Shown here in pieces: positions 31,081 through 40,881 of a stretch of DNA of 64,000 bases; the stretch's first letter is position 1; every line of letters starts with the position of its first letter. Origin of the DNA: Spirogloea muscicola (lineage: Eukaryota; Streptophyta; Zygnematophyceae; Spirogloeales; Spirogloeaceae); contig WELB01000018.1 of the NCBI GenBank assembly GCA_009602725.1, positions 584,731 through 648,730 of the forward strand, read 5' to 3'. Below the pieces are notes generated by a model. The model had not been told where the DNA came from, searched no databases, and saw only the letters and a program-made list of their open reading frames with translations. Made by a program: the position numbers and the translations under genes.

Positions 31081-32275
31081 TCGAGCCGGAGCGAGCGGCC
31101 CAAGCCGGAGCGAGCGGCCCAAGCCGAGCAGTCCGCTTTGCAAGTCTCGCCCTTCTGCCGCGAGCCACGCCTGCGCCATTGCCGCGCCTTGGAAGCGTAA
31201 AGCCTTGGGCAGGAGCCGCAGCAGCTAGTGAACCTTAGCTCGGACCCGCGTGCCGACTGCGACAAGTCGTGGTGACTCTGTGGTGAGCAGCCTTGATATT
31301 GTGCTGCCTATTGCGAGAGTAGACAACTACAAATCGTTTGGCAATCACTGACCATGCACAAGTCAACAATCTTGTGGACAGTGTTACATATTTGCTTGTG
31401 TACACATTCTGGCGTGTACTGCTTTGCGTGTACATTCCCGCATCTTGCATCTTTGCAATATTGGGTGACTAAAGCCGAGTTACCTTGTCGAGCCGTTATC
31501 CGACCATTGGTTACAAAAGCCGAGTGACCTTACCAACTGTTACAAAAGCCGAGCTACTTTCTATTGGTTACTTAAGCCGAGTCCGACTGCTACCTTATTA
31601 CTTGCAAAGCGGACTCCGGACTCCTCAGTCTAGGCTTGGACTCAGACTCATTTTGCTAGACTCGAGTGACCTTTCCAACTGTTATAAGAGCCGAGTTACT
31701 TTCTACTGGTCACTAAGCCGAGTCCGATTGTTACTTATCACTTGCAGGAGCGAGTAATAAGGTAACAATCGGACTCGGCTTAAGTAACCAATAGAAAGTA
31801 GCTCGGCTTTTGTAACAGTTGGTAAGGTCACTCGGCTTTTGTAACCAATGGTCGGATAACGGCTCGACAAGGTAACTCGGCTTTAGTCACCCAATATTGC
31901 AAAGATGCAAGATGCGGGAATGTACACGCAAAGCAGTACACGCCAGAATGTACACAAAAGCAAAGATGTAATACCTTGTCCACAAGATTGTTGACTTGTG
32001 CAAGGTCAGTGATTGCCAAACGATTTGTAGTTGTCTACTCTCGCGATAGGCAGCACAATATCAAGGCTGCTCACCACAGAGTCACCACGACTTGTCGCAG
32101 TCGGCACGCGGGTCCGAGCTGAGGTTCACTAGCTGCTGCAGCTCCTGCCCAAGGCTTTACGCTTCCAAGGCGCGGCAATGGCGCAGGCGTGGCTCGCGGC
32201 AGAAGGGCGAGACTTGCAAAGCGGACTGCTCGGCTTGGGCCGCTCGCTCCGGCTTGGGCCGCTCGCTCCGGCTCG
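31081..32275. repeat. Large inverted repeat, 523-bp arms, about 149-bp spacer
   Basis: 31081-31603 and 31753-32275 are reverse complements with few differences. The outer ends carry a tandem CCGGAGCGAGCGGCCCAAG unit. The inner part has motifs AAAGCCGAGTTAC and AAAGCCGAGCTAC repeated. The spacer contains another direct copy (about 85 bp, 31661-31747) of the inner segment 31525-31612. The left arm abuts the gag element and is probably its LTR; the right arm would be an LTR of a second copy in opposite orientation. Confidence 0.8.
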
Positions 32276-33108
32276 GGCCGGGCGAGCAAAGGCCGCTCGC
32301 TCCGTCGCGTTGGTGTCGCGTTGTCGTCGCCGCTGCGTCGCGGTTGCTTCGTCGTCGCCGCTGCGTTGTCGGCACGTCTGAAACGCGTGACTCAGCCTTA
32401 GAACACACGTGTCAAGCCAGGTCAGCTGTCCTAGTCAAATCGACACATATAGGCAGTCGACGGGATATGGCACGACAAGCCTTTCGCTAGCTAAGGGCTA
32501 AGGAAACAGGGCAAAAACACAACCAAGGGGGACAGTGGGTGACAGACTAACAAGCAGTTCTACCAGAATGGGTCGTAAAGCTGCGAAACAATAAACAAAG
32601 TTCTTTTCCAAAGGGGGCGAGGGCTGTGAAAGGCTAGCCCAAGAGACTTTGGACAATGTATGCAAGCCATGCAAGTGATAGGTGTGTGGAAGAAAGAAAA
32701 GAGAGGGGACTTCCTAAGAGGGCCCGGTGGCTCTGAAAGTAGACAGGCCAGCCCAAACTGTCAAGGATGGCGGCTGCTTTCCTAAGGGGTGTGATTGGCT
32801 GACGCTCTGGCAAGAGAGAAGAGAAACAGTTCATCCACATCAAGTTTGCATAAGCATCAATAACAGATGGTTGGTGACTTCAAAATGATTTGCCTCACTA
32901 TACATGGATTGACTGCAATTGGCGTTGTGATAGAGCAATGAGCCCATGAAGCCATTCCCAGCAAACCCTCTGTGCAAGACTGCAGTTCGTACATACGAGC
33001 TCGTGCATCTTTCTTGGGTGCACATTCTTGGGGCAAGTAGCTGTGGTTGTTAAAACAGATCCTGCTCTTGGTATGCAATTGGGAATAAATTGATCAAAAG
33101 GCAACCAA
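32276..33108. other. No gene seen; reversed retroelement tails
   Basis: Minus-oriented retroelement 3' tails lie at about 32590-32655 (GGGGGCGAGGGCTGTGAAAGG) and 32695-32770. The rest is AT-richer DNA without a recognisable exon. The right part may be the 3' flank of the GRAS gene. Confidence 0.45.
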
Positions 33109-33142
33109 TGTGTTGCAAGATAACAAGTTATCTTGCAACACA
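33109..33142. repeat. Perfect 16-bp inverted repeat, 2-nt loop
   Basis: TGTGTTGCAAGATAAC and its exact reverse complement are separated by AA. It lies about 120 bp past the GRAS stop codon in the gene's direction, so it may be in the 3' untranslated region. It would form a strong hairpin in RNA or a cruciform in DNA. Confidence 0.85.
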
Positions 33143-33260
33143 AGTGTTGCACTAGCAGCATGTCTACCATCGATGGGTGTGGAGTGAAGCGGAAGCAGCT
33201 AAAGTGTCAATGAATGAAGGATGCTGTTATCTTGAAGGGAAGGTATTGCTTGGTGCTAAG

Positions 33261-36200
33261 CTAAGGTGTTGCTGCTCCTGGCTGTGAGATGCCCACATCG
33301 GGCTGCCATGCCGACATTGCGAGCAACGAGCGGTCTTGCCAGCTGAGGATAAGGCTGTTCTCCCCCATCCCGTGCAGCCCATACCCCTCACGGTACACGG
33401 CCAGCAAGCCCTGGTGACTCGCACAGACTGCTCCACATCAGGGGATTATCTCATGCTTTCTTTTTCAAATGGAGATGGGGCAAGTCTCGGTCACTTCTGA
33501 TTCCATTGTATGATTATACCTATGCAACCATCAACTATTAAGTGCTGCATCTACTTCAGTCAGCGTAGCATCGAATTGCCCATCTTCTCCATGTGAGCAC
33601 GACTGAAATCAAATGACTGCCAGCTCATGTGGTGGAGGTGCAAACCTGGACAGTAGCCACGACCTTCTCGCTGAGTGGCCGGCCCACAAAGCCTGCGCGC
33701 ATGAATCGCCGCTGCCACACGCCGAGTGGCTCCTGCCGCTCCACGCGGTCCTTCCCTTCGCATGCAATGACGTTCACAATCGCTCGGCCCAACACCTGCG
33801 CATGCCGCCGCCAAAGCTGGCTAAGCTTTGGCTAGCACCTGTCGCTGCAATCTGCCACCACTGGAACTTAGTACTGTCCCATTCACAACAGCAGTAAGGA
33901 TGCTGGGCCACGATGCAAGGCCACGGGGCAGCTAACAGACTCGCTGCTCGTAGAGCCGTCGTTCAGCAATGTAGCGAGGTATGGAGGCATCAATGGACTC
34001 AAAGACGCCGGCATAGTAGAAGAGCGCCTCGTAGAAGCGAGCAAGGAAGAATGGCGAGTTGGTGTGTGCATTCTGCTCCACCAGTGTCACAATCTGCAAT
34101 CACAGCAATGAGGCCATGACCACCACCATGATCAAACCACTAATCTCTACGGTGCCTCATGCATGCGTCCTGGAAGTGGTGGCACAATTGCTGACCTGAT
34201 GCTTGGCGCCTCAGCTCGGGCTAGCAGCGGAGTGCAAGACATTTCTCCTCTTTGCAGAGAATGGCTTCGGCAGCCACAGCTCTATGGCTTACCGAAGGGT
34301 TTAGCTCGCGGATCATCTTCAGAACCCCCTTCCGGGGATTGGATGGTGTTGCCGTCTCATCCAGGAGCTGCACACATGGCTCTTTGACCACACCACTCAG
34401 GTCTAGAAGAATGCAGCATGCTAAATGAGCAAGTAACACAGCCATGTGCTCAGAGCAAGGGATACCACATTCTTGTGGTTGTCAAGACAGCTGGCTCTGT
34501 AGTAGACCTTCATGAGGTGATGTGTCCGTGCCAAGCAAGGTGGGCGAGAGAGCCTTCGGTGAAGCTTGGGCGTACCTGATGGAGGCGCAGGGAACAATTG
34601 ACAGCAAGGACCTCGTTGGCCCGCAGCGTGATCATGCTCGCCTTGACGCGGTCGATGCGCTGCCCAATTGCCTGGTACTCGAATGGTACCTTGCACACTG
34701 CAGCCACAGACTGCAGCCGCCAACCCCAACAGTCAATCCCACCACCCTTCCCGAGTATCAGCGCATCTGCGGTGAAGCAGCACTGCAAGATTGGCAAGGC
34801 GAAGGAATAGTTGCGCCTGCAGTCTTTGGGTGGCCTTCTTCTTGGGCTCATCACAAGTGTGGCTAGGCAAGCTACAGTCAGCGCATGTGGTCTCCACACA
34901 ACAGTGGGATTTTTACATTCTTGCTGACGCTTTACATTGACAGGACCTCCATCAGTGCAGATTAGCCCGTTGACCTACCTGCTGCAGGCTTTTTGTGAAC
35001 ATTCTCCAATTGGGACGGCAAGGACGAACTGTAGGTGGGTGGGATCATGATGGCATGGACACTGAGTGTGCTTGAGGGATGAGTGGAACCTTGAGCCGCT
35101 CGCCGGCCTCGAGGATGCAGTAGGCGCGCAAGTTGTGAAGCGCGGGCAGGTCGATGGCGGTCATCCGCAGGCACGGCGGGCCACCGGGCCTGGCAGCCAG
35201 GGCCTGCGATGGAAGTGGCGATTGCAACCCATGTCAGCCTCAGCCAGCATGACAGCCCAACCGTGCCTGCTGAGCTTATGGCCGCCAAGCTCCTGCTGTG
35301 GTCAACGCCAGCAGGTGGACCTGTATCATGGAGGGCCACTGAATAGCGTGGCCGATGCCAAAGTCGACAATGTGGACATGTGATGCGCCCTCAAAGGCCT
35401 CCAAGATTGCGCTGTTGGCCGCCACCTGGCCAAACGTCAGGTAGGGGCTTGCCATGACCAGCACCTGCAAGCTCGTCAGAATGGCAGCGGAGACGGGCTG
35501 TCAGGTCTCCAGGAGCCTTCAGAATATGCCGCTAATGGCGGCAGCAACAGTGTGGCTATCGGCAATGGTGGCAGCACAACGGAGGAACCTGGAAGGCCTC
35601 CATGATCTGGCGGCCACAGTCGGGCTCATGGAACTCGAGCGGCACGTCGGCCTCACTGCACTCGTCAATCGACTTGCCGCCGCTACTCGTTCGTGCGACC
35701 AGGCCCTCCAGGAAGTAAGCGCAGAGGCGCTGGGAGGCATCCCCGTACACGGATGCCACCTCGTTGACGTCCGCCATGAGCCGCTGCACGGCGACGGGGT
35801 CGCCCTCCACAATCGCATGCGCAACAGCCACGAGCATCTGGATCGCGCCGCCTGTAGCAGCGCCTGCCAGCGGAGGCTGCGACGAGGGCACTTGAGGCAA
35901 TGGTGGCGGCGGAGGAGCCGGCGCAGGTGGCGGCATGGGCGACTGCCCGACTGGAGCGTCTGTCGCGGCCGCTGCCGGTGCTGACGGAGGCACCAGCGCT
36001 GGGGGGGGCGGAGGCAGCAGGAGGTCGTCGAGGTCGTCGAAGGCGGGGACGAGCCAATCGAGGCCACGGAGGAAGTCCTCCTCGGTGACGTCCATGGCCG
36101 GCGCCTGCGCCGAGCTGACGAAGCGGTTGGGGGGGTCGTCGAGCATGTCCTGCATGACCAGCTCGCTGGAGGCACCGGCATGGCCGGCCCAGCGCTCGTC

Positions 36201-36503
36201 GAGCGAGCTTTCGGCGGTCGTCGACTCCGCCGCCGTCGTCGAGCTGTCCGCGCTGGGCGCCGTGACGCGCTGCCACAGCACCTCCAGGTCCCGGGCCAGC
36301 TGCGCAGACGGCCAGCTGCCATCGCCACCGCCGCCACGCCCCTGACCACCGCCGCTGCGGCCGGGCACCGCCGCTGCAGGCAGCGGCGGTCGACCTCCAG
36401 CGCTGGGCGCCGCCTCGAGCACCGGCGGCGGCCGGCCCCAACTGGCCAACGCCGAGGCGACGGAGGTTTCCCTCTCCACGCTTGGCAGCTTCGCCGCCGA
36501 CAT
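33261..36503 (-). CDS. GRAS-domain transcriptional regulator
   Basis: A plant-type nuclear regulator. Exons read as 35589-36503, 35321-35464, about 35089-35203, 34576-34697, 34293-34367, 33941-34093, 33646-33795 and 33261-33410. Exon 1 has a low-complexity acidic and proline-rich N-terminus with F-D-D-L-D-D-L-L, then the first leucine-rich region from about residue 218 (I-Q-M-L-V-A-V-A-H-A-I-V, G-D-A-S-Q-R-L). Next come the VHIID-type motif V-H-I-V-D-F-G-I-G-H-A-I-Q-W-P, the V-P-F-E-Y and L-A-V-N segment, F-Y-E-A-L-F-Y-Y-A-G-V-F-E-S, R-V-E-R-Q-E-P-L-G-V-W, and the closing E-G-Y...M-S-A-W. All domain blocks are present in order, about 610 residues. One short exon between 35089 and 34697 is needed for phase and was not resolved. 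The start is uncertain because the frame is open upstream. Confidence 0.9.
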
Positions 36504-36696
36504 CGCAGGCGCCGTCCCTTCGCCGCGGGGCGAAGGCGTCGGGCAGCTCGACGCGACGCTAGAGGGGCTGACGATCGGGTTGCCAACGTCGCCGCCGCCG
36601 CCGCCGCCGCTGCCGCCGCCGCCATCGCCGCCGCCGCTGTCGCTGTCGCAGCACTGCTCGGTGTCGTTGATTCGCTGTGGCACCGCCGGGATGCAG

Positions 36697-37304
36697 CTTC
36701 GGGTACACGCGGCAGGGGAAGAAGGGCGTGCCGACGTACGCGGCGATTGAGGAGCTGGACCGGCGCGGGATGGCGGTGATCGAGGCCGGCGACGCGGCCG
36801 CCTTCGCCGCCTACCTGCGCGAGACGGAGAACACGATCTGCGGCCGCCACCCCATCGCCGTCCTCCTGCAGGTGCGCTCCGTCCCCTTGCCGCTTCCCCT
36901 TGTTCCGTCAATCAGGACCAGATAACAGAAATTGTTTCTTATGACAGCTTCTATTGTGATGGCGAGGCTTCCTCTTGCTTCTTGCGGCACGCAGTCACTG
37001 CTTATTGCTCTGGCAAAGGACAGCAATCAGAGATATGCAGCAAAGCACAATGCTGATATTGCAGTCACGTGATGTCTCCAGTGTTGGTAATTGAAGACAC
37101 TTTCCACAGAACCTCGTAACACTGCTGGCGTGTCTGCCTGCGCAGGCCGTGTCCAGCTGCCGAGCGGAGCTGCGGACAAGGTTCGTGCGGTACGAGCAGT
37201 CAAGCCGGTGCCGCACCCTCCGCGACAGCAGCGTGAGCTATGCGTCGGCCGTGACCACCACCTCCGCCGCCATTACCGACGCACCCAGTGTTGCCGCCAA
37301 CTAG
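36697..37304 (+). CDS. MEMO1-like: MEMO-family protein, C-terminal exons only
   Basis: Two exons, 36697-36871 and 37146-37304, splice in phase. They encode the last 110 or so residues of a MEMO-like protein: [31 protein letters not shown], then R-Y-E-Q-S-S-R-C and [11 protein letters not shown], stop at 37302. The Cys in C-G-R-H-P matches the conserved site residue of the family, which is non-haem iron/copper binding and linked to redox signalling in animals. No N-terminal exons are found on the plus strand upstream; that space holds the GRAS gene's first exon on the other strand. Either the earlier exons lie far away or the gene is truncated by rearrangement or assembly. Confidence 0.8.
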
Positions 37305-37760
37305 GGCAGCNTGCCGCCGCGGCGGCGGGAGCGGTCCGGCCGCGCGGCCGCCATGGCGGCGGCGCGAGCTGGCCCGACCGCGGGGGCTGGTTGGCGGCTC
37401 GCAGTCAGCGGGGGGGGGGCTCTGGAAAAAGCAATCACGTGGCGCAGGCCGGGCAGCTCCCCCCGCCCTGCCCGTGGCCCGCGGGCAGCCGCGCCGGAGT
37501 GCGCCCCATCTCCGGGCAGGCCACACAATCTTCGTTTCTCCGCTCACTCCCTGCCCGCGGGTAGCGCTGACTCTTTTCCAAGGCTGCCCGCCCTGGGCCC
37601 CCGGGGGCCGGTGGCGCCCGGGGCAGGTGGCTCCTGCCCCGCACGGTCGGACCTCCCTGGGCCAGACGGGCTAACTTGACGGCGCCCCGTCAGAAGGCTC
37701 CCCTGGAGAGCATCTGCCTGGCCGGTGTGGTGCCCAGGAAGTTTCCCTCGGCCCCCGACA
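37305..37760. other. GC-rich stretch after the MEMO exons, no gene seen
   Basis: Very GC-rich with runs of G and one ambiguous base at 37311. Long open frames on both strands are expected by composition and none is recognised. Confidence 0.4.
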
Positions 37761-37772
37761 AAGAAATGGCCG

Positions 37773-37791
37773 TGACGTCACAGTGACGTCA
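37773..37791. promoter_or_regulatory. Paired TGACGTCA sites
   Basis: Two perfect palindromic TGACGTCA motifs at 37773-37780 and 37784-37791. This is the core bound by many bZIP factors. No transcription start is mapped nearby, so function is unproven. Confidence 0.3.
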
Positions 37792-37879
37792 GGGTCAGTA
37801 GGCACTGCCTCCTCTGATAGATACGTCAGTGGGAGCCGTCACCCAATCGTCACCTCTAAGCTCATTCGATTCTGGCGGC

Positions 37880-38190
37880 GAATGCTCGGCTTGGGACGAC
37901 ACTGTGCCACGGCCGAGAAGCAGTCCCTGGCTCACGCAGTCCACTCGCGAGCTGGCCGCGCTATGGCTGCTGCATCGGGGTCTAGGCGGAGTGCCTCTTT
38001 CCCAGCTCCTAGTTACTCCGACTTGCTGCTGCTCACTCGTGGTTACTGAGCTTCCCTCTGCATCGTCTCGTCTCTTGCTGTGTAGTTTCTCTTTTCGGCA
38101 CCTTTTCTTTGGCTCTTTGGATTCTGTCCATTCTTTTCGGGCTGGCATTTGCCAGCCCCGCTTCTCTATGGGCGATCAAATTAGTCTTTC
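37880..38190 (+). mobile_element. Retroelement tail, subfamily A, with full 3' stem-loop
   Basis: The frame stops at 38047-38049 after S-Y-S-D-L-L-L-L-T-R-G-Y. It includes Q-S-L-A-H-A-V-H, A-G-R-A-M-A-A-A-S-G-S-R-R. The tail then runs through TTTGGATTCTGTCCATTC, the stem GGGCTGGC...GCCAGCCC and CTCTATGGGCGA to about 38175. It is the best local template for the short 97-bp insertion at 39257-39353. A second tail of a related type follows at 38200-38285. Confidence 0.7.
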
Positions 38191-38603
38191 GTAGTACTTG
38201 TTGTGTGCTCCAGCGTTTTTTGCCCCTTCCGGATTATTATTTTCTTATGGGCTGGCTATTCACAGCCCTCGCCCCCTTTGGAAGAGAACAGACCCCTTCG
38301 GAAAGAAAGTGCTCGCCCATAGAGAAGAGCTCTTTGGAAGAGCTCACTTTTCTTAACCAAGAGTCTTGACAACTGTCATGCCACAGGGCGTCGACTGCCA
38401 GATAGCGTCGAGAAGTCAGATTAGTACGGAAGCAGGCAACAAATCAGCCTCGCATGGTGGGGTACTCAATGAAGTGAGGTGAAAAGTAGGTCTACGAGAA
38501 TTAAGTAGCTAAATCGATATTGTAAGAAAACAACAGAACAGAAACTAATAGAATAGGAGTAACCAACAGATGATGTGGTTGGCAGTAGAGAACTTGGAAT
38601 TGA

Positions 38604-39215
38604 ATGAACAATTTCAATAGGTGGCTCAATGTTTGTATTGAGCGCGGCAAATTGTTCAAGAGGCATATGCCAATCGCAATGGACAAATTACTCATTGCTC
38701 AGCATCGTGACACGCAGCGCTATGCCAACATTCGTAGTGGATGCTGCAAGCCCAAACCTTCAGTTAGTCACGTCGGTGACTATGTAAATCTCAAGGTCAC
38801 TCCTAAGCATGGCTTGGATGTTACTGCCGGTCCATACATATGTAAGGTTGTTGGCAACAACTCCTCCGGCGTTGTTCACCTTCAGGGGTCTTGTGGCAGG
38901 TCTGGTGGCAGATGTAAATTTCTGATCACATTCAGAATGTTTCTCCCTGTCATCTAACTAATATTGATCCTACTATAGAATCGTACCCAGCAGTGGGTAT
39001 CTGTCCACTTTTCATGCGAAGTCTGCACTCGGAAAGACCAAGCTGCAGCAATGTTATTATTTATTACATGTAATCGAGGGTGGCATATCCATTTTTTAAC
39101 ACCACCGCTCACGAGCAAACCTTCAGATGACTGGTTTTGCAGAAATTGTCTGGGTTCAAACCCAACTCCTTCGCCTGTTCCAGGACTTGCAGTTGGGGGA
39201 AGGGAATAAATTGTT
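38604..39215 (+). pseudogene. Ty3/Gypsy-type integrase C-terminal region plus PHD-like finger (frame-broken)
   Basis: The first frame (38604-38957) has A-Q-H-R-D-T-Q-R-Y-A, then V-G-D-Y-V-N-L-K-V and L-D-V-T-A-G-P-Y, the pattern seen after the integrase core in Gypsy elements of green algae. After frame changes near 38890-39010 the DNA encodes C-E-V-C-T-R-K-D-Q-A-A-A-M-L-L, N-R-G-W-H and D-W-F-C-R-N-C, a PHD-like zinc finger with at least one ligand position lost (F-I-T-C-N in place of the usual C-D-x-C). Such chromatin-reading fingers at the end of integrases are known in algal Gypsy elements. This copy is dead. Confidence 0.6.
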
Positions 39216-39256
39216 CAATTCATTCCAAGTTCTCTTTTGTCAACCACATCATCTGT

Positions 39257-39353
39257 AAGAAGAAGGCTCGCCCATAGAGAAAGAGGGGCTGGCAAAGCCA
39301 GCCCAAAAAGAATGGACAATGTCCAAAGCCGAAGAATGAGCCGAAGCCGAAGA
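39257..39353 (-). mobile_element. 97-bp retroelement 3'-end insertion with 6-bp target-site duplication
   Basis: The insertion interrupts the right arm of the foldback element. ATCTGT occurs at 39251-39256 and again at 39354-39359. The left arm (38562-38576 region) keeps the uninterrupted site with a single ATCTGT. On the minus strand the insert carries TTTGGACATTGTCC, the stem GGGCTGGC-TTT-GCCAGCCC and CTCTATGGGCGAGCC, ending in a CTT-rich tail. This matches the 3' end of subfamily A. It defines the 3' terminus and shows insertion after the foldback arms formed. Confidence 0.85.
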
Positions 39354-39779
39354 ATCTGTTGGTTACTCCTATTCTATAATTTTCTGTTCTGATTGTTTTC
39401 TCTCAATATCGATTTGGCTACTTAAATCTCGAGACCTACTTCTCACCTCATTTCACTGAGTACCCCACCATGCGAGGCTGATTTGTTGCCTGCTTCCTTA
39501 CTAATCTGGAGGCTGGCAGTGAACGCCCTGCTTGGAGCGCCTAAACGTTTCAATCCGGCTCGGCGTCGGAGCATCATCCTGATCCGGCGCCAGCGCCTCG
39601 CCCATCAACGGTGCGTAGGCTCCTTCGCCGTCACGGTCAATCCGTGCCTCACGCATCGCATTGCCCTCTTACCACCTTCACCACACAAAGCCCCGATTTA
39701 TTAACGCCCACGAAGAACGTCGAAGGCGTGATGTGCCTCGATGAGCCGTGAGGAACCGGGGGCAGTGGTGGGGAATTGG

Positions 39780-40140
39780 TAGCGGAGGAGAGTGTATTAA
39801 GAGATGGAGGGCCATGTGTGGCCAAGTACAAAGGTAAGCACATTGACAAATGTACGTCACCCTGCTGCTAAGCTGACCCGCTCAGTAACCACGAGTCAGC
39901 ACATAGAGGTCACTAACTGATGCCCGGATACCGGACGGCACTCGACAACCTCTAGAGCTACCAGCGAAGGCTTGGTAGGTAGCGGTAGAAGCGAGTCTCG
40001 GGCTCCACTGGCCCGGGGAACCCAGACGGGCCAAATGGCCCACCCCAACGAGCACTTCTCTCAACGAACAATGTAATTCTTTACCTGACCAAGCATAAAG
40101 AAAAGCGCGGCCGAATTGACTGGTGGCTGGGAGAAGCCAG
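39780..40140 (-). mobile_element. Retroelement tail, subfamily B
   Basis: On the minus strand the frame ends G-I-R-A-S-V-S-D-L-Y-V-L-T-R-G-Y with stop at 39882-39884. The B-type 3' tail follows down to about 39790 (GAGAGTGTATTAAGAG in plus reading). Upstream sequence diverges after the S-S-R-G-C-R-V block, so the copy is 5'-truncated or rearranged near 39960. A reversed A-type tail follows at about 40115-40160. Confidence 0.6.
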
Positions 40141-40881
40141 CCCAAAAGGAATGGACAAGGTCAAGAGGAGCCGCATGGCGCAGAAAGCAGGGGACTAAGT
40201 GCTAAGACGACAAGGAGGCATAAAGGGTGTGGAGGGCCGGGGCCGAGCAATTCGCTTGGTCAAGTCTCTCCCTTTGGCTGTTGCCGACCTTTGCCGCCGC
40301 CGCTGCCGCTGCCGCCGCCGCTGCTGGTGCCGCTGCCCAGTAAGCGTAGCGCGCGCAACCAGGGCTACGCCAAGAAGGCGTGGGCACAGGCACAGGACAC
40401 AGACCTGCAGAGAGCCTTACTCCGACGAGCCCCGCATCCGGTCGCGTCAGACCGGGCGCGCACTTGGTAAGCCGCGAGCATCGCGACCTTGTGCGAAACT
40501 GCCTCCAAGCCTAATCTTGGACCTTCAGAGAGCCTTGGCAAATATACGCAAGCGATTCTCATTGTGCTCCATTGCATCTACTGCATTGTGAGCTTGTTTC
40601 ATTCCGATCTCGCCATTGTAACTGTCTTTTGTGGGAGTTTGTCCTTTGGACATTTCCCGGCTCGGTTCGGTTACCTGGGTTAGTGCCCAAAACGTTCGCT
40701 GTCACTGTCACTACATTGATCCGTGGTTACTGTTCCGATTATCGATCCGTTACTGTTCTTTGAAACCCTCTCTGAGGGTACTCCGTTGACAAAGGAAACT
40801 CTCTTTGAGGGTACTTTTTGGCTCGTTCTGGTTTCTTGTTCACACTTTGCTTGTGGCTTGTCCTTCCGATCCCGTTTTACT

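Larger units (their letters stand above)
38417..39508. mobile_element. Foldback element with about 197-bp terminal inverted repeats
   Basis: Left arm 38417-38613 is the reverse complement of right arm 39208-39508 once a 97-bp insertion plus 6-bp duplication in the right arm is removed. The outer ends read CAGATTAGTACGG and its counterpart TTACTAATCTG. Between the arms lies a retrotransposon integrase tail with a PHD-like finger. LTRs would be direct repeats, so this is not a standard LTR element. It could be a foldback transposon that captured the fragment, or two LTR-like pieces in opposite orientation. Confidence 0.7.

Noticed and set aside
36504-36911. Upstream extension of the GRAS frame on the minus strand
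   Set aside because: It runs antisense through a convincing MEMO exon and a GCC repeat, so it is probably a composition-driven open frame.
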